Assembly (NCBI GenBank): GCA_036504595.1
Contig: DASXUX010000105.1
Span: forward strand, 22,662 to 86,661
DNA: 64,000 nucleotides
Source of the DNA: DASXUX01 sp036504595
Lineage (GTDB): Bacteria; Planctomycetota; SZUA-567; H5-PLA8
Direction of reading: 5' to 3'
A program made the translations under genes and the position numbers. The notes under the pieces were generated by a model. It had not been told where the DNA came from. It saw only the letters and a list, made by a program, of their open reading frames with translations, and did not search any database. Each line of letters begins with the position of its first letter. Position 1 is the first letter of the stretch. Shown here one piece after another: positions 17,564 to 26,316 of this stretch.

Positions 17564-18970
17564 TTACCTCGGTAGTTTAGATAAATCGAGAGTCTCGCCG
17601 ACTGGCGGCTGAATGGCCGGAACGGGCTTGCCATCCGCATTTAGCAGCGGCGCCACGAGATTCGCGACCATTATTCTGCGGATGTGAACGTCCCACGACG
17701 GCTTCAGGATCACAAGCCGTAAATGTCGCGCTTTGGTCTTGTCGAAATAACCGTTCCACGAATACGGCGGACGCAACCGATCGACTTCAACGAGCGTCTT
17801 CCACGTCGTCGCATCGTTCGAAGTCTGCACGGCAAAATGTACAGCTTGCGCAGAGCCCAGGCCAAAATAGTTGAATTCCGTCTCCACGTCGAAATCAACG
17901 CTGATCCACTGCGGAATCTGCTGGGTGAGAAACCAATCGCCGCTGCCGGTCGCCGAAAACTTAGCGCCGGATTCAGGCCGAATGCTTCCCGAGAACTTCT
18001 TGCCGATGACCAGATTGACTGTGTCCTTGGGCGCGTCTGGAACCGAGGCTACCGTGACCGGTGGCTTGGGTGGACGGGGCGCGCGCGGCGCTTTTGCCGG
18101 CTGCGGCGCAGGTGCGGGCGCGCTGCTGTCAACGATGGCATAGCACGCGTACTCAGTTTCAAATGGCGCATTCTGTCCACCAGTCTGAAACTTTGCCACG
18201 ATGACCGCACTGCTCGTCAGCAGGTCGGCTGGCGCGAGTACTTTTCCTGACAGGTCATGAGCAAAGACGGTGACGCCGGCTGGTGCCGCAAGATTGACGA
18301 GCAGTTCGCTCAACGTGATGGCTTTCGGCAAGTTGATCACATGAGAGGCGTTGTCGATCGCGATACCGTCGTGGGCACTCAAGGCCGCACGAGGCGTCGC
18401 GTTGTCAGTACACTGAAAGACCTCCAATTCCGGCACGCCAACCGACGGGCGCGGGCTGGAGCCAAGCTTACTGAACACAATCCTCACCGATTGTGCCTTT
18501 GTCGGATGGAACGAGATCGTGACGACGTTGTGGGCCTTGGCGCTTGAGTTCACGAATTGGCCGTGCGGGTCAGCAGCGATTAGTGCGGACTCATTCACCA
18601 CGGCGAAGCCCGGCGAAACGCCCGGGTCTGGATCGTCATCGACTTCCGCATCATCCGAAGATTCCAGACGCCAACCCGTGAAGGCAGCGCGACCGTTAAA
18701 CAAGTAGAATCGAACTGTGTTGAACGTCACCGGCTGCTGGCCGAACTTGATGCCGCCGAACGCTCCATCCTTCCCGTCGCTGGACCACATACCGAGCGAG
18801 TCCGTCCGCCCATCGTTAAGTTTGGCAATGCCGAACGGGCCGTTGCTTCCGCTGCCGATTGGTGTCGCACCTTTGATGCGAGCGAGGTTTGGCGGACCGT
18901 CTTCCGCAGGCCATACCGCCGAAATGGGCAGCACCAGGATTGCGGTGATGAACCATACGTTTGGTTTCAT
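17564..18970 (-). CDS. Secreted protein with two discoidin-like (F5/8 type C) domains
   Basis: Start taken at the ATG at 18970 (MKPNVWFITAILVLPISAVWPA, a signal peptide); the frame extends nine codons upstream. The 468-residue protein has a first galactose-binding-like domain (residues about 30-190: NLARIKGATPIGSG, KLNDGRTDSLGMW, VRFYLFNG, GVPELEVFQC) and a second one at the C-terminus (GKKFSGSIRPESGAKFSA, WISVDFD, FAVQTSNDATTWKTL, RHLRLVI). A Pro/Ala-rich linker (APAPAPQPAKAPRAPRPP) lies between. Probably an exported carbohydrate-binding protein; no catalytic domain is visible. Flanked by direct repeats on both sides. Confidence 0.75.
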   Translation of the reverse strand: MKPNVWFITAILVLPISAVWPAEDGPPNLARIKGATPIGSGSNGPFGIAKLNDGRTDSLGMWSSDGKDGAFGGIKFGQQPVTFNTVRFYLFNGRAAFTGWRLESSDDAEVDDDPDPGVSPGFAVVNESALIAADPHGQFVNSSAKAHNVVTISFHPTKAQSVRIVFSKLGSSPRPSVGVPELEVFQCTDNATPRAALSAHDGIAIDNASHVINLPKAITLSELLVNLAAPAGVTVFAHDLSGKVLAPADLLTSSAVIVAKFQTGGQNAPFETEYACYAIVDSSAPAPAPQPAKAPRAPRPPKPPVTVASVPDAPKDTVNLVIGKKFSGSIRPESGAKFSATGSGDWFLTQQIPQWISVDFDVETEFNYFGLGSAQAVHFAVQTSNDATTWKTLVEVDRLRPPYSWNGYFDKTKARHLRLVILKPSWDVHIRRIMVANLVAPLLNADGKPVPAIQPPVGETLDLSKLPR

Positions 18971-19458
18971 GCGCTCTGTTCTCCGAAGCACTTCCATAAC
19001 GGCGCGCGGACGATTGCATCTTCATACACTAACCCGCGCCGTCTGGCAGCGCGCGGCATTTCGTGAATACTGTGTGTCTATGACGCGGGTGAATGAGCCG
19101 CGGAAGCAACCTTGGGTTTTCCTCTTTTACGTCGCGGCGTTCGCGCAGAGTTCTTCTGGTTCGCGCCATTGGCCCGACCCGTGGGAACTCGCGCCCACGG
19201 CGCGCAGGAACGCGCGATTTTGGCCAACGGGCGGGCGGCAAGATATAGCGCGGAGGAGGCGGGAATCGGCGCGAGGGCTTTTGCACCCAGTGATCTCTGC
19301 AAGTTGTCATCTCGGATAGTCCAGTATGATATGATCGGAGTTCTCGTTCGGGTTTGCGCATTGAGTCACTGCGATATTTAGGAGGGGAAGAAATGCCGGA
19401 AAGAATCCCATCAGCGGAGTACTAGGTTTGGTCGTGCGACACACCTGGGACTGCCGAA
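18971..19458. other. Intergenic region, about 490 bases
   Basis: Holds the second copy of the dispersed repeat. Near 19394 there is a strong ribosome site (AGGAGGGGAAG) followed by an 11-codon frame (MPERIPSAEY, stop at 19424-19426). This may be a leader peptide, or the original start of the next gene now out of frame by a small indel. No other gene seen. Confidence 0.5.
19174..19272 (+). repeat. Dispersed direct repeat, copy 2
   Basis: Partner of the repeat at 17434-17542, in the same orientation, without the 10-base internal duplication. The shared end reads GCGGAGGAGGCGGGAATCGG here. It ends just before the boundary of the decayed mobile/defence region. Confidence 0.8.
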
Positions 19459-20325
19459 GTGCAGGAGTATCTACTTACTGAGCGGAGGCTCTGGAACGAG
19501 TTTTGGTCAAAGGAGAAACAATTTGGGAGAGTAAAGTATATTCCTTATTTGGAATATCTGCTCTCGCAACAGGCTGGCGCCCCCTCCGCACCCCGGAACA
19601 CGAGTAGAGAAACGCCGGAACAGTTCATCGCCAGGTGTCCGGAGTTCTCAATGCCCGGGCTCATTGGCCAGAAGGAATTTTTTTCACAATATCCACAATT
19701 TCAACTTGAAGCAATAAGGAACGACAGCAGATTTCGCCCCCTTCTCACATTCTTGGAAGAACGACGAACGCTAAAAGTCCCTTTTTTTGTCATTGGATTT
19801 CGAGATTCATTTGAGAAACCCGGTGAGAGTTATGGTTACCCGTCCTGGTATTACTTTTTTTGCAAAGTCGTCCCGGTTCTTTTCTTGAATGTTGCATCTG
19901 ATGATGAAATAAGACAATTCGACAACGCACTGAATGAGATTATCCCGTACTGCTGGCCGGCGCAGTTTGTGACTGGGAAAAAACAGGTTCAGCCGTTCCT
20001 CTTCGGAAATGCGTTCTGGGCGCTTAAGCGCGCGGAACAACTCGTTGACGCCGAAAAACTACATCTTCTCTTTCGCGATAAAGTTGAAAAGGAACGACGG
20101 AAGTTTCAACGGTTGGAGCGCAAGTACGCAGACAAGCCGAGTGCCACGACAGAATTGGACGGAGATATGGATGATGCCGTAAAGGCTGTTGTCCAGTTAC
20201 AGCAGGTGCCACGAGAGGTGGCCGTGCAAGCCGTGCAGCGCGCGTTCGCGGAACTGAACCAGACGGGCAGCGCACCGCCTATGGTTCAGGAAGTGATTCA
20301 ACGGGCATTGCGCCACACAGGCTGA
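19459..20325 (+). CDS. Uncharacterised 288-residue protein
   Basis: No family recognised. The frame opens at a GTG at 19459 (a GTG at 19435 is also in frame). The stronger ribosome site at 19381 serves an ATG in another frame, so the true start or an indel is uncertain. The protein is rich in aromatic residues in its middle (PSWYYFFCKVVPVLFLN). It ends in a helical region with KVEKERRKFQRLERKYADK, which looks coiled-coil. Base composition is more AT-rich than the neighbours (runs such as TTTTTTTC), which suggests transfer. It is next to a truncated recombinase, so it may be cargo of a lost element. Confidence 0.6.
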   Translation: MQEYLLTERRLWNEFWSKEKQFGRVKYIPYLEYLLSQQAGAPSAPRNTSRETPEQFIARCPEFSMPGLIGQKEFFSQYPQFQLEAIRNDSRFRPLLTFLEERRTLKVPFFVIGFRDSFEKPGESYGYPSWYYFFCKVVPVLFLNVASDDEIRQFDNALNEIIPYCWPAQFVTGKKQVQPFLFGNAFWALKRAEQLVDAEKLHLLFRDKVEKERRKFQRLERKYADKPSATTELDGDMDDAVKAVVQLQQVPREVAVQAVQRAFAELNQTGSAPPMVQEVIQRALRHTG

Positions 20326-20516
20326 TTGCACCTGAGCAAAATCGAATTTTTTAATCGCTCACTGGCTTTGTTTTGGAAGATTGTTCTGCGAATTCTTTGG
20401 CCCCGTGAAGACGGCACTCTGCGGCGCACAAGATCCGAACGTTCTTGAGTTTCTCGCTCGAGATCGAAATTTCCGGATCCCTGCCGTGGCGACGAAACGC
20501 CGGAGCGCCCCGGCGC

Positions 20517-20987
20517 CTAACCCGAACATCTCATTTGAAACGTTTCGCGCCCGTTCGCGCAGAGCGGATCGTCGGGGCGTGGCATGCCCAGAGTGGTGTA
20601 GATAACCTGCTTACCGTGGCGTTTGCAGTCGGCGCTATAGGTTGCCGATAGGTCGATGTCCTGAAAACGCCCCCACCGGCTGACATCTAGGCACAGCACG
20701 AAGTCGAAGTCCTTCCGCTTCTTGACCCAGTTCTCCATCATGTCGTTGAAGGCGTCGCGACCCTCGGCGGTCAGACCGGACTTCCCGCGATCGGAAAATT
20801 CGTGGATGATGTCTACACCATTTTCTTTCGCCCATTTCTGGACGAGTTCCTGCTGGATAGCGACGGAGTTCTCCTGCCGGTCCCGTGCTGAGTGGCGGTA
20901 GTACTCCACGCCCCGGAATCGCGGTGCCGCTGGCGCTGTGGCCGGCTGCTCCTTCACCCACCATGGACGCTGGTTGCCGTTGTTCAT
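20517..20987 (-). pseudogene. Serine recombinase, N-terminal fragment
   Basis: From the ATG at 20987 (MNNGNQRPWWVKEQ) the protein enters a resolvase catalytic domain: VEYYRHSARDRQENSVAIQQ, where the Ser of RHS is the likely nucleophile, then IIHEFSDRGKSGLTAEGRD and LCLDVSRWGRFQD. It stops at residue 156 after PRPDDPL, where relatives continue into the recombinase and zinc-ribbon DNA-binding domains of large serine recombinases. So only the catalytic half remains and it is unlikely to work alone. The upstream winged-helix gene is its usual partner as I recall. Confidence 0.82.
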
Positions 20988-21143
20988 CGCTGCCTCGCTG
21001 ATCTCGCACACGTTCAACTTCAGCCGCAGCAGGCAGGTGACCGGCTGCGGCGCGACCAACACCGTTGGTGGGCAGTATGCGCCAGGCCCGTGCGATTCAG
21101 TGGGGTGTGGCTGTGCGAAATGCGTGCGATGGCAACGACGAGG

Positions 21144-21614
21144 CTACAGCTCCAGGATATAGCGCTCCTGGTGGCCACGAATCGCGGCCGCCAAGTCGGT
21201 CATGCCGCCGCCGCAGAGCTTGCGGCGGAGTTCCCGAACCATGCTGCGAATCGTGGCCGTTTCCGTGTATTCGTCGTGCCACACATCCTGAAGCAGGTCC
21301 AGGTGGGTAACGTACTGATTCGGACGCCGGGCAAGGCGTTCCAGCAGCCGAAATTTGAGAGTTTGGCCCAGATGCAGCGTCCTGCCTCTCCAAATCACAG
21401 AAAGCGTGGACTCATCAATCAGCGGGCGCTGCTTATGACGGGCCAAGCTGGGAGCCAGCTTGAAGGCGTGGCGGCCACTGTCGGTGGGCGCGTCATCATC
21501 CAGTTCGGCGCGCACGAGGGTGCGGATTTCCTGGGCGCAGATGGCCGCGGTCATGAGGGTTTCAGTGAGTTGACTGGCGAGGGCGTCCAGTCTGTGGGCA
21601 TTGTCGGTGAGCAT
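21144..21614 (-). CDS. Winged-helix (OmpR/PhoB-type) DNA-binding protein
   Basis: 156 residues. The C-terminal 85 match the Trans_reg_C winged helix: LSVIWRGRTLHLGQTLKFRLLERLARRP, then TIRSMVRELRRKL as the recognition helix, then IRGHQERYILEL as the wing hairpin. The N-terminal 70 residues are helical and lack a receiver Asp domain, so it is not a classical response regulator. It lies 156 bases upstream of the truncated recombinase on the same strand and probably regulated it. Confidence 0.78.
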   Translation of the reverse strand: MLTDNAHRLDALASQLTETLMTAAICAQEIRTLVRAELDDDAPTDSGRHAFKLAPSLARHKQRPLIDESTLSVIWRGRTLHLGQTLKFRLLERLARRPNQYVTHLDLLQDVWHDEYTETATIRSMVRELRRKLCGGGMTDLAAAIRGHQERYILEL

Positions 21615-21928
21615 TGCGGTCTCCGTTCATCGGCCGCAGATGACATGACCTCCACGCCTGAACTGGCCCACGTCGCTCAGGAGCAAGACGTATGCGGGGG
21701 CAGATCCGCTGGGCCTGCTTGGATGGGCCGTCAATGCACTTGTCGCAAAGAGTTGGCCGCATCGCGATGGCAAAGCTCGCGCCGAGGGCGCCCGGGCGTC
21801 TGACTCGCGCAGAGGGGAATCAAAGGGATGATACGGAGTCCTCCGCCGTGGTTGGGGCCGGCGGTGCTGTTGCCGCTATTGCCTCGGGCGGCAGCCGGCA
21901 AAGGCGCATGCCTCAACCGAGCCGGCTA
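21615..21928. other. Intergenic, about 310 bases
   Basis: Separates the winged-helix gene from the phospholipase D fragment. Frames here look like shadows with no consistent protein character. Nothing I can support. Confidence 0.4.
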
Positions 21929-22276
21929 TCATTCCGCACGCCTTAGCGTCCTGCTGGCGCTGAGGCTCTCGAAGTGCCAAGCCACTTTCGCTGCAAATGC
22001 GACGGAATGGATCAGCGTGTCCAGCTCAATGGTTAGTTCCTGTGCCGCTTCCGTGAAATTGGCCGACGAGATGAATGTGGTCCTGCCGTCGACCACAGCT
22101 GTTTTTGTGTGCAGACTTGCCCGCTTGGCGGTGTTGATCTCCAGCGCGCGTGGGTCGTAATAGATCTCCGGTAGGCGCTGTCCTGGCCACTCCTCACGCC
22201 TGAATCTGCTGAGAAACCTGCAGACGATCTCGGATGGAGCAGAAGTGTCGTGCCCGCGTGCCACGTTGAGGAACAT
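21929..22276 (-). pseudogene. drmC: Phospholipase D-like fragment, DISARM DrmC-like
   Basis: A 115-residue piece with one HKD motif (LHTKTAVVDGRTTFISSANFTEAA, shown here only as its key pattern H-x-K-x4-D followed by S-A-N-F-T-E). The preceding REEWPGQRLPEIYYDPRAL and the C-terminal WHFESL resemble the second half of DrmC, the phospholipase D-like subunit of DISARM anti-phage systems. DrmC is about twice this length, and no other DISARM gene (DrmA helicase, DrmB, methylase) is present. I read it as a remnant. A generic PLD nuclease fragment is the alternative. Confidence 0.6.
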
Positions 22277-22300
22277 GCGTAGAGCGACTATAATGGTGGA

Positions 22301-23404
22301 TCAACACTCACCTTGAGTGCGTTTCTGTGCCCTCACTCGGCTCCACACAACATCATCATCTACGTCAATAGCGAACAAGGTGGCACCCCTTGGGCACTTG
22401 AAGTCCAAGGCGATACCGACACCATTCGCGGCGGCCGTGCCCGGCTCGACGGCTCGCACGTCGGTGTCGTCGACCTTCATGCTCTGGATGCGCCCCCATC
22501 GCGCGCCGGTCGCTTCGATGAGGACGAACACGGGCTGCCCGACGAAGAGCCGCTGGGCGGGCTTCTCGACGACCACTACTGTCCCGTTCTTGTACGGCCC
22601 GTCATCTTGTCGCTGCTGAAGCTGGATGCCTTGGCCAGGCGCGGCGTGGTGGTCATGGAGGTATCGCCCCACGGCGATCGAGAAGACCGACTTCGAAAGC
22701 GCCTCGATGAAGCCAACCGCATCGGACATCTTGTCTGAACCAAGTAGATCGTCGGGATTGCCTCCTCGGTGCGCGACCTGATTTCTGCGCTCGACGATGT
22801 CCTTGAGCCTTTCCTCGATCGTAGTTACAGGCACCCCGTCCTGCGGTGGGGCATTGAGATCCTTTGCCGTGCAGTACCAGTCCAGCAGCGCGTCCGCCCG
22901 GCAAACGCGGTCGCAGACATTGTCAATACCCACCGCCGCGAACAGTGTGTCGATCTCGCCTCTGCGCAGGTTCAAGTCGTGAGCGACTACCGCCGCCTCG
23001 TTGAGCGTGTACGGCGTGACACCGTTCAGGCATTCGAATAGGTTCTTCACGACATCGAGTTCGCGGATGCCGGCGTAGCGGCCTTCTCCGAGGCGCCCGC
23101 GAGAGAGAATCTCGGCTGTTCGAGAGAGATGCTTCTTTACGAGCTTTGGCGGCAGGTCGGCGTACTCTACGCGACGGGCCTCGAGGCGCACATAGGCGGC
23201 TACGAGGTTTTCGATGAACTTCTCGAATGACGCATAGAGAGCGACAGCGAACGCCGCGTAGTCGAACCGACGACGGATCGTCATATACTGCCGCACAAGG
23301 GAGTCCTTGTGTTCCTCGAGCACCGAGTTCACGGGAGTGATGGACCTTACGAGATCCCGCAACTCGTTCAACTCCTTCTCGATCTCGTCGAACGTGGAAC
23401 GCAC
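22301..23404 (-). CDS. MAE_28990/MAE_18760-like HEPN protein
   Basis: 367 residues from a GTG at 23404. The first 230 residues are helical and contain RRNQVAHRG near residue 210, the R-x4-H motif of HEPN ribonucleases. The early YAAFAVALYASFEKFIENLVAAY matches the MAE_28990/MAE_18760 (RiboL-PSP-HEPN) family. The C-terminal 100 residues (VVVVEKPAQRLFVGQPVFVLIEATG...) form a beta-rich extra domain. The gene follows the DUF262 fragment by 18 bases on the same strand; DUF262 with this HEPN type is a recurrent defence-like pair. It may cleave RNA upon a trigger from its partner, which here is truncated. Confidence 0.72.
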   Translation of the reverse strand: MRSTFDEIEKELNELRDLVRSITPVNSVLEEHKDSLVRQYMTIRRRFDYAAFAVALYASFEKFIENLVAAYVRLEARRVEYADLPPKLVKKHLSRTAEILSRGRLGEGRYAGIRELDVVKNLFECLNGVTPYTLNEAAVVAHDLNLRRGEIDTLFAAVGIDNVCDRVCRADALLDWYCTAKDLNAPPQDGVPVTTIEERLKDIVERRNQVAHRGGNPDDLLGSDKMSDAVGFIEALSKSVFSIAVGRYLHDHHAAPGQGIQLQQRQDDGPYKNGTVVVVEKPAQRLFVGQPVFVLIEATGARWGRIQSMKVDDTDVRAVEPGTAAANGVGIALDFKCPRGATLFAIDVDDDVVWSRVRAQKRTQGEC

Positions 23405-23422
23405 AGGTAGTCTCCGTCGCGA

Positions 23423-24130
23423 TCAGGCCTTCGTGGTCTTCGCGATCGCGGCTGCGAACGCTTCGCTCACGCAGCGGTTCCTGTTCTGGGTGTCGGCGAA
23501 GTTCGTGCGACGGCCTGAGAAGAGCGCCTGGTTCTTGGTGTACATGGCCGCCAATTCGGCACACAGGACGTCCTTCCTCGCGATGAGCTTCGCCCGGTGC
23601 GGGACCACTTCGCCGCTGTTTGCTACGTACATCAGCGGGTCGTACACGATCTTCGTGGGACGTTTCGACGATCCGATCACGCAGAAGGACTCAGCGTCTA
23701 GAGCGTCCCACAGGAACGCGACCGTCGACTCGAACATCGTGCGGTAGTCGCGAAGAATGGCCGCAGAGAAGCGGTTGCCCTCGATGATGAAGCCGTCGAG
23801 GAACTCGGAGATCTTGTTCAGGCCGGCCTTGAAGGAGTCGATCTGCCGATATGCGAAGAAGCGGAGAACCAGCTCGACGTCCTCCATCTTCTCGAACATG
23901 CGCTTGCCCGTCGTCGTGGACTCGTCGACGGCCTCCTCGGAGTCCTCGTCGACGGCCTCCACCGGAATCGGATCGAGCGGGATACCCCACATGCGTCGGA
24001 AGGTTTCGTTCTCCGAAAGCTTGAGGCACAACTTGTTGAGTGGGCCGTCGTAGACCGCGTTACGGGTCTCTTGGCTGCCGAGCTTCACGCCGCCCGAGTT
24101 GAGCCGTTCGAAGACCATCTTCTTGAGCAT
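23423..24130 (-). pseudogene. DUF262 (GmrSD-like) protein, N-terminally truncated
   Basis: The 235-residue frame begins almost directly with MVFERLNSGGVKLGSQETRNAVYDG, a signature that in full DUF262 proteins lies roughly 100-130 residues in, after the DGQQR-type motif. That N-terminal half is missing. The in-frame sequence upstream (to about 24,184) still looks DUF262-like and then meets a sigma-factor fragment. The rest is helical and ends TQNRNRCVSEAF. DUF262 domains occur in nucleases such as GmrS. The loss of the N-terminus probably inactivates it and its HEPN partner. Confidence 0.72.
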
Positions 24131-24420
24131 GGCGGCCTGTTCTTCGGTGGCGGCCGTCTCCTTCTGTCCGCCATGTAGCTGCTGCGGAGTTCGTCGGCCA
24201 CGGCGCCGATCACTGCCATACGGGCGAATGCCTTGAACTCCTTGCCCATTGTCGGATCAAACCGGCGCTCCGCTCGCCACAAGCCGATCAGCGCCGCTTG
24301 CTCCAGTTCTCCATGAGCCAGCACGCCAGCGGGCACGCCGCGACGGGAGCGGTACTTACGCGCCAGAGTCACGGCCCAGCTTTGATTTTCGGCAGAGAAG
24401 AGCGCGGAATCGTATTCCAT
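24085..24420 (-). pseudogene. Sigma-70-family region 2 fragment
   Basis: The ATG at 24420 begins a sigma region 1.2/2 segment: SWAVTLARKYRSR, LEQAALIGLWRAERRFDPTMGKEFKAFARMAVIGAVADELR. After about residue 87 (near 24,160) the translation becomes Arg/Pro-rich shadow of the DUF262 frame, so regions 3 and 4 are missing. This is a rearrangement scar joining the start of a sigma factor to the middle of a DUF262 gene. The sigma type resembles phage- or mobile-element-borne small sigmas (FliA/SigB-like region 2). Confidence 0.65.
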
Positions 24421-24795
24421 GCTCGTCTATTCGTTGCGAACGCCAGCTTCCGCACAGCGCTGCAGTGGATGCGTGCGTTTAATTATGCGCAGAATGAAAT
24501 TCGAAAACGCTGTCTATGCGAGCAGGGGGTAAGTCTAGGGCGTCAGGCGAAAAATGGGGTGGGGGCGCGGGGCAGATTTCTGGACTCGCTTCGGTCACTG
24601 CGCTTCCTTGGCTTGCCGCCCCTTCTCGCTGCCCACTCTCTGCCCTTGCTCGCGCTCATTGCGGTTGGGCATCGCGGTTTTGACCTCTGGCTTTCTCACA
24701 CCGCCAACTGCTCAGCACTGGCTTGCAGCGGAGAGCAACGCCACCGCACGTCTGGCTTGCCGGAAACGCAGCCTGAATCCTGCGCTCTGTCGGCG
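24421..24795. other. Non-coding stretch, about 375 bases
   Basis: No convincing gene on either strand. It contains a G-rich run (GGGGTGGGGGCGCGGGGC) near 24,557 and no clear hairpin. Likely debris of earlier rearrangements. Confidence 0.4.
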
Positions 24796-25140
24796 TCAGG
24801 CAACGGCAGACGCATCAGAAGCCGCTTTGGACGCCATACCCACGGCTGCTCCCCCTGGAATACGGCGCAGCAGGCCACCGGCGACGAGGCGTGAGCCACT
24901 GTTTGCGGCCCGCTGGAGCTGCCGCCTGATGCGAGCCGGTAGCCGGTCGTCTGCGGCGATGCGGCGGCAAGCCGTGAGCACCTTTGCCTCCAGCCTCGCG
25001 TCGGCGCCAGCCTTCATCGCCTCACACGCATAAATGCAGACGCGATCTTCGCGGTTGTGCGCCCGCAGCGACCACTGGCAGTCCAGCGGGCAGACAGGCG
25101 CAGAGCAGGCGGCGAACTTCGGGCAGTCGGAAGGTTTCAT
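24796..25140 (-). CDS. Small Cys-containing mobile-element protein
   Basis: From the ATG at 25140 the 114-residue product begins MKPSDCPKFAACSAPVCPLD, with Cys spacing C-x5-C-x4-C typical of a short uncharacterised family that I remember from plasmids and integrative elements. The middle is polar and helical (CEAMKAGADARLEAKVLTACRRIAADD). The last 25 residues are low-complexity Ala/Gly. Its start overlaps the stop of the upstream frame by four bases (ATGA). Function unknown; a small metal-binding protein is possible. Confidence 0.55.
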   Translation of the reverse strand: MKPSDCPKFAACSAPVCPLDCQWSLRAHNREDRVCIYACEAMKAGADARLEAKVLTACRRIAADDRLPARIRRQLQRAANSGSRLVAGGLLRRIPGGAAVGMASKAASDASAVA

Positions 25141-25469
25141 CGCGATCCTCCCGCATTGGGCATTGATGCCCGCACCATCGCGAGGATGCCAGCCTTCAGC
25201 GCGTCGGGCAGCTTTGGCCACGCCGCGCTGATTTCGGCCAGATCGGCGGGTAGTGCCGGAAAAGCTTGTTGGTTACTTGTTGGTTCAGCCTGCAGATTCG
25301 GGGTATCTTCGTGCAGTCCCGTGCAGTTTGTGTGATTCTCAACCGAATTCGTGCTACCACCAGAAACGCCTGTTTCACCTATGAGAACTTGATTTTCAGA
25401 CGTGTTCTTTATTGGCGTCCCCGTGGGGATTTGAACCCCAGCAGTTTCCGCGCGCTCCCTCGTGCACAC
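25137..25469 (-). CDS. Chimeric frame across attL with integrase-tail-like C-terminus
   Basis: 110 residues reading through the left att repeat: the tRNA fragment is translated as AGVQIPTGTPI. The C-terminus (LAEISAAWPKLPDALKAGILAMVRAS) resembles tails found at the ends of tyrosine integrases in planctomycete-like bacteria, so this may be the end of an older integrase gene whose front was replaced when the present prophage inserted. The part upstream of 25,441 is prophage DNA. Expression is plausible because the next gene's ATG overlaps its stop. Moderate to low confidence. Confidence 0.4.
   Translation of the reverse strand: MCTRERAETAGVQIPTGTPIKNTSENQVLIGETGVSGGSTNSVENHTNCTGLHEDTPNLQAEPTSNQQAFPALPADLAEISAAWPKLPDALKAGILAMVRASMPNAGGSR
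25407..25441. repeat. attL: left copy of 35-bp att repeat
   Basis: Bases 25407-25441 are identical to 63661-63695. From 25413 they equal the last 29 bases of the tRNA-Glu gene at 63667-63742 (T-arm, 3' acceptor strand and CCA), but no tRNA body follows. This is the displaced tRNA 3' end left by site-specific integration. Confidence 0.93.
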
Positions 25470-25599
25470 CGAGAGGAAAAACCGCCGCGTAGATCAGCTC
25501 GTAGTACAAACAGAAGCCAAACCCCACCCACCCAAACCTGACGCTCAAATTGTGCGCCCAGCGCCCGCGTGTTCCAATCGTTTTTGGAGGACAGAGCGC

Positions 25600-25902
25600 A
25601 TGACGCGACACCAAACCCTATTCGTCACACCCGGCGTGCTCAACCACTGCCAAAAGCACCAGGCTTTCTGGGTTCTTGACCTGATCTGGTCGTACCAGCC
25701 GCACTGCCGACAAGACGCGATGCTGCGCCAGATTCAGTTCTGGGTTCTCGCCGTCAGACCAGACAAGACCGCCACTATCCGCTGCGACCGCGACAGCGGC
25801 GACACAGCCATCACTCAAGAAATCGAATTCACCGATCACCCTTCCGGGGAGTATCGGTTCCGGTGGGAAGGCGGCGTCGTCATGCTGCCAGAGGAAAGAT
25901 GA
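25600..25902 (+). CDS. DUF6876-family protein
   Basis: 100 residues from the ATG at 25600, which has GGAGG ten bases upstream; a longer upstream frame is junk. The sequence TPGVLNHCQKHQAFWVLDLIWSYQP, MLRQIQFWVLAV and ITQEIEFTDHPSGE matches the small DUF6876 family, common on plasmids, phages and integrative elements. It is a compact alpha/beta protein without catalytic motifs known to me. First gene inside the left end of the prophage, transcribed inward. Confidence 0.75.
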   Translation: MTRHQTLFVTPGVLNHCQKHQAFWVLDLIWSYQPHCRQDAMLRQIQFWVLAVRPDKTATIRCDRDSGDTAITQEIEFTDHPSGEYRFRWEGGVVMLPEER

Positions 25903-26067
25903 AGTTCGCTGTCGCCGTGCCGCGAATTTCGCGGCCTTCGGTGTCAAATTACACCCTGCTTCGGGAGCGATACGACTGCATACAAAGCATACACAAAGGC
26001 ACAAAGTAAGCGCTTACGGAGAGCGCGCGACGCAGCTAGACTCGATTGTTTCACAGCGTAGAGGGGG

Positions 26068-26316
26068 ATGATGCCAAGTCGCGTGGTCGTTGTGCGCATG
26101 AACAAGGAACTAGCCGGCGCTTTCGATCGGTTGCGCGGCGAGTTCGCCGGGCTGCCGCCATCCACCATCATCCGCATGATCGTCACCGCGACGCTGGCTA
26201 TGCCTCTGGAGCAGCAGATTGAAATCGTGAATTCCCAGGTCAGGAGGCCCGGCAGCGTGCCGGGGAAATCGGCGGCTCGCCCGGAGCAGAGGAACACACG
26301 TGCAGCTTCGCGGTAG
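26068..26316 (+). CDS. Small ribbon-helix-helix-like protein
   Basis: 82 residues preceded by an AGAGGGGG ribosome site. The opening SRVVVVRMNKELAGAFDRLRGEFAGLPPSTIIRMIVTATL has a beta-strand followed by two helices, as in MetJ/Arc-type DNA-binding proteins; the remainder is basic and probably disordered. A small transcriptional regulator or plasmid-style accessory protein is likely. Confidence in the fold is modest. Confidence 0.5.
   Translation: MMPSRVVVVRMNKELAGAFDRLRGEFAGLPPSTIIRMIVTATLAMPLEQQIEIVNSQVRRPGSVPGKSAARPEQRNTRAASR

Noticed and set aside
19304..19335. TTGTCA ... TATGAT promoter before the gene at 19459
   Set aside because: Spacing is 15 or 20 bases, neither standard; not strong enough to report.
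17336..20000. Third copy of the tRNA-Glu att repeat marking the left edge of an older island
   Set aside because: I scanned this region for the GGGGATTTGAACCCC core and did not find it, so the left limit of the older mobile region is undefined.
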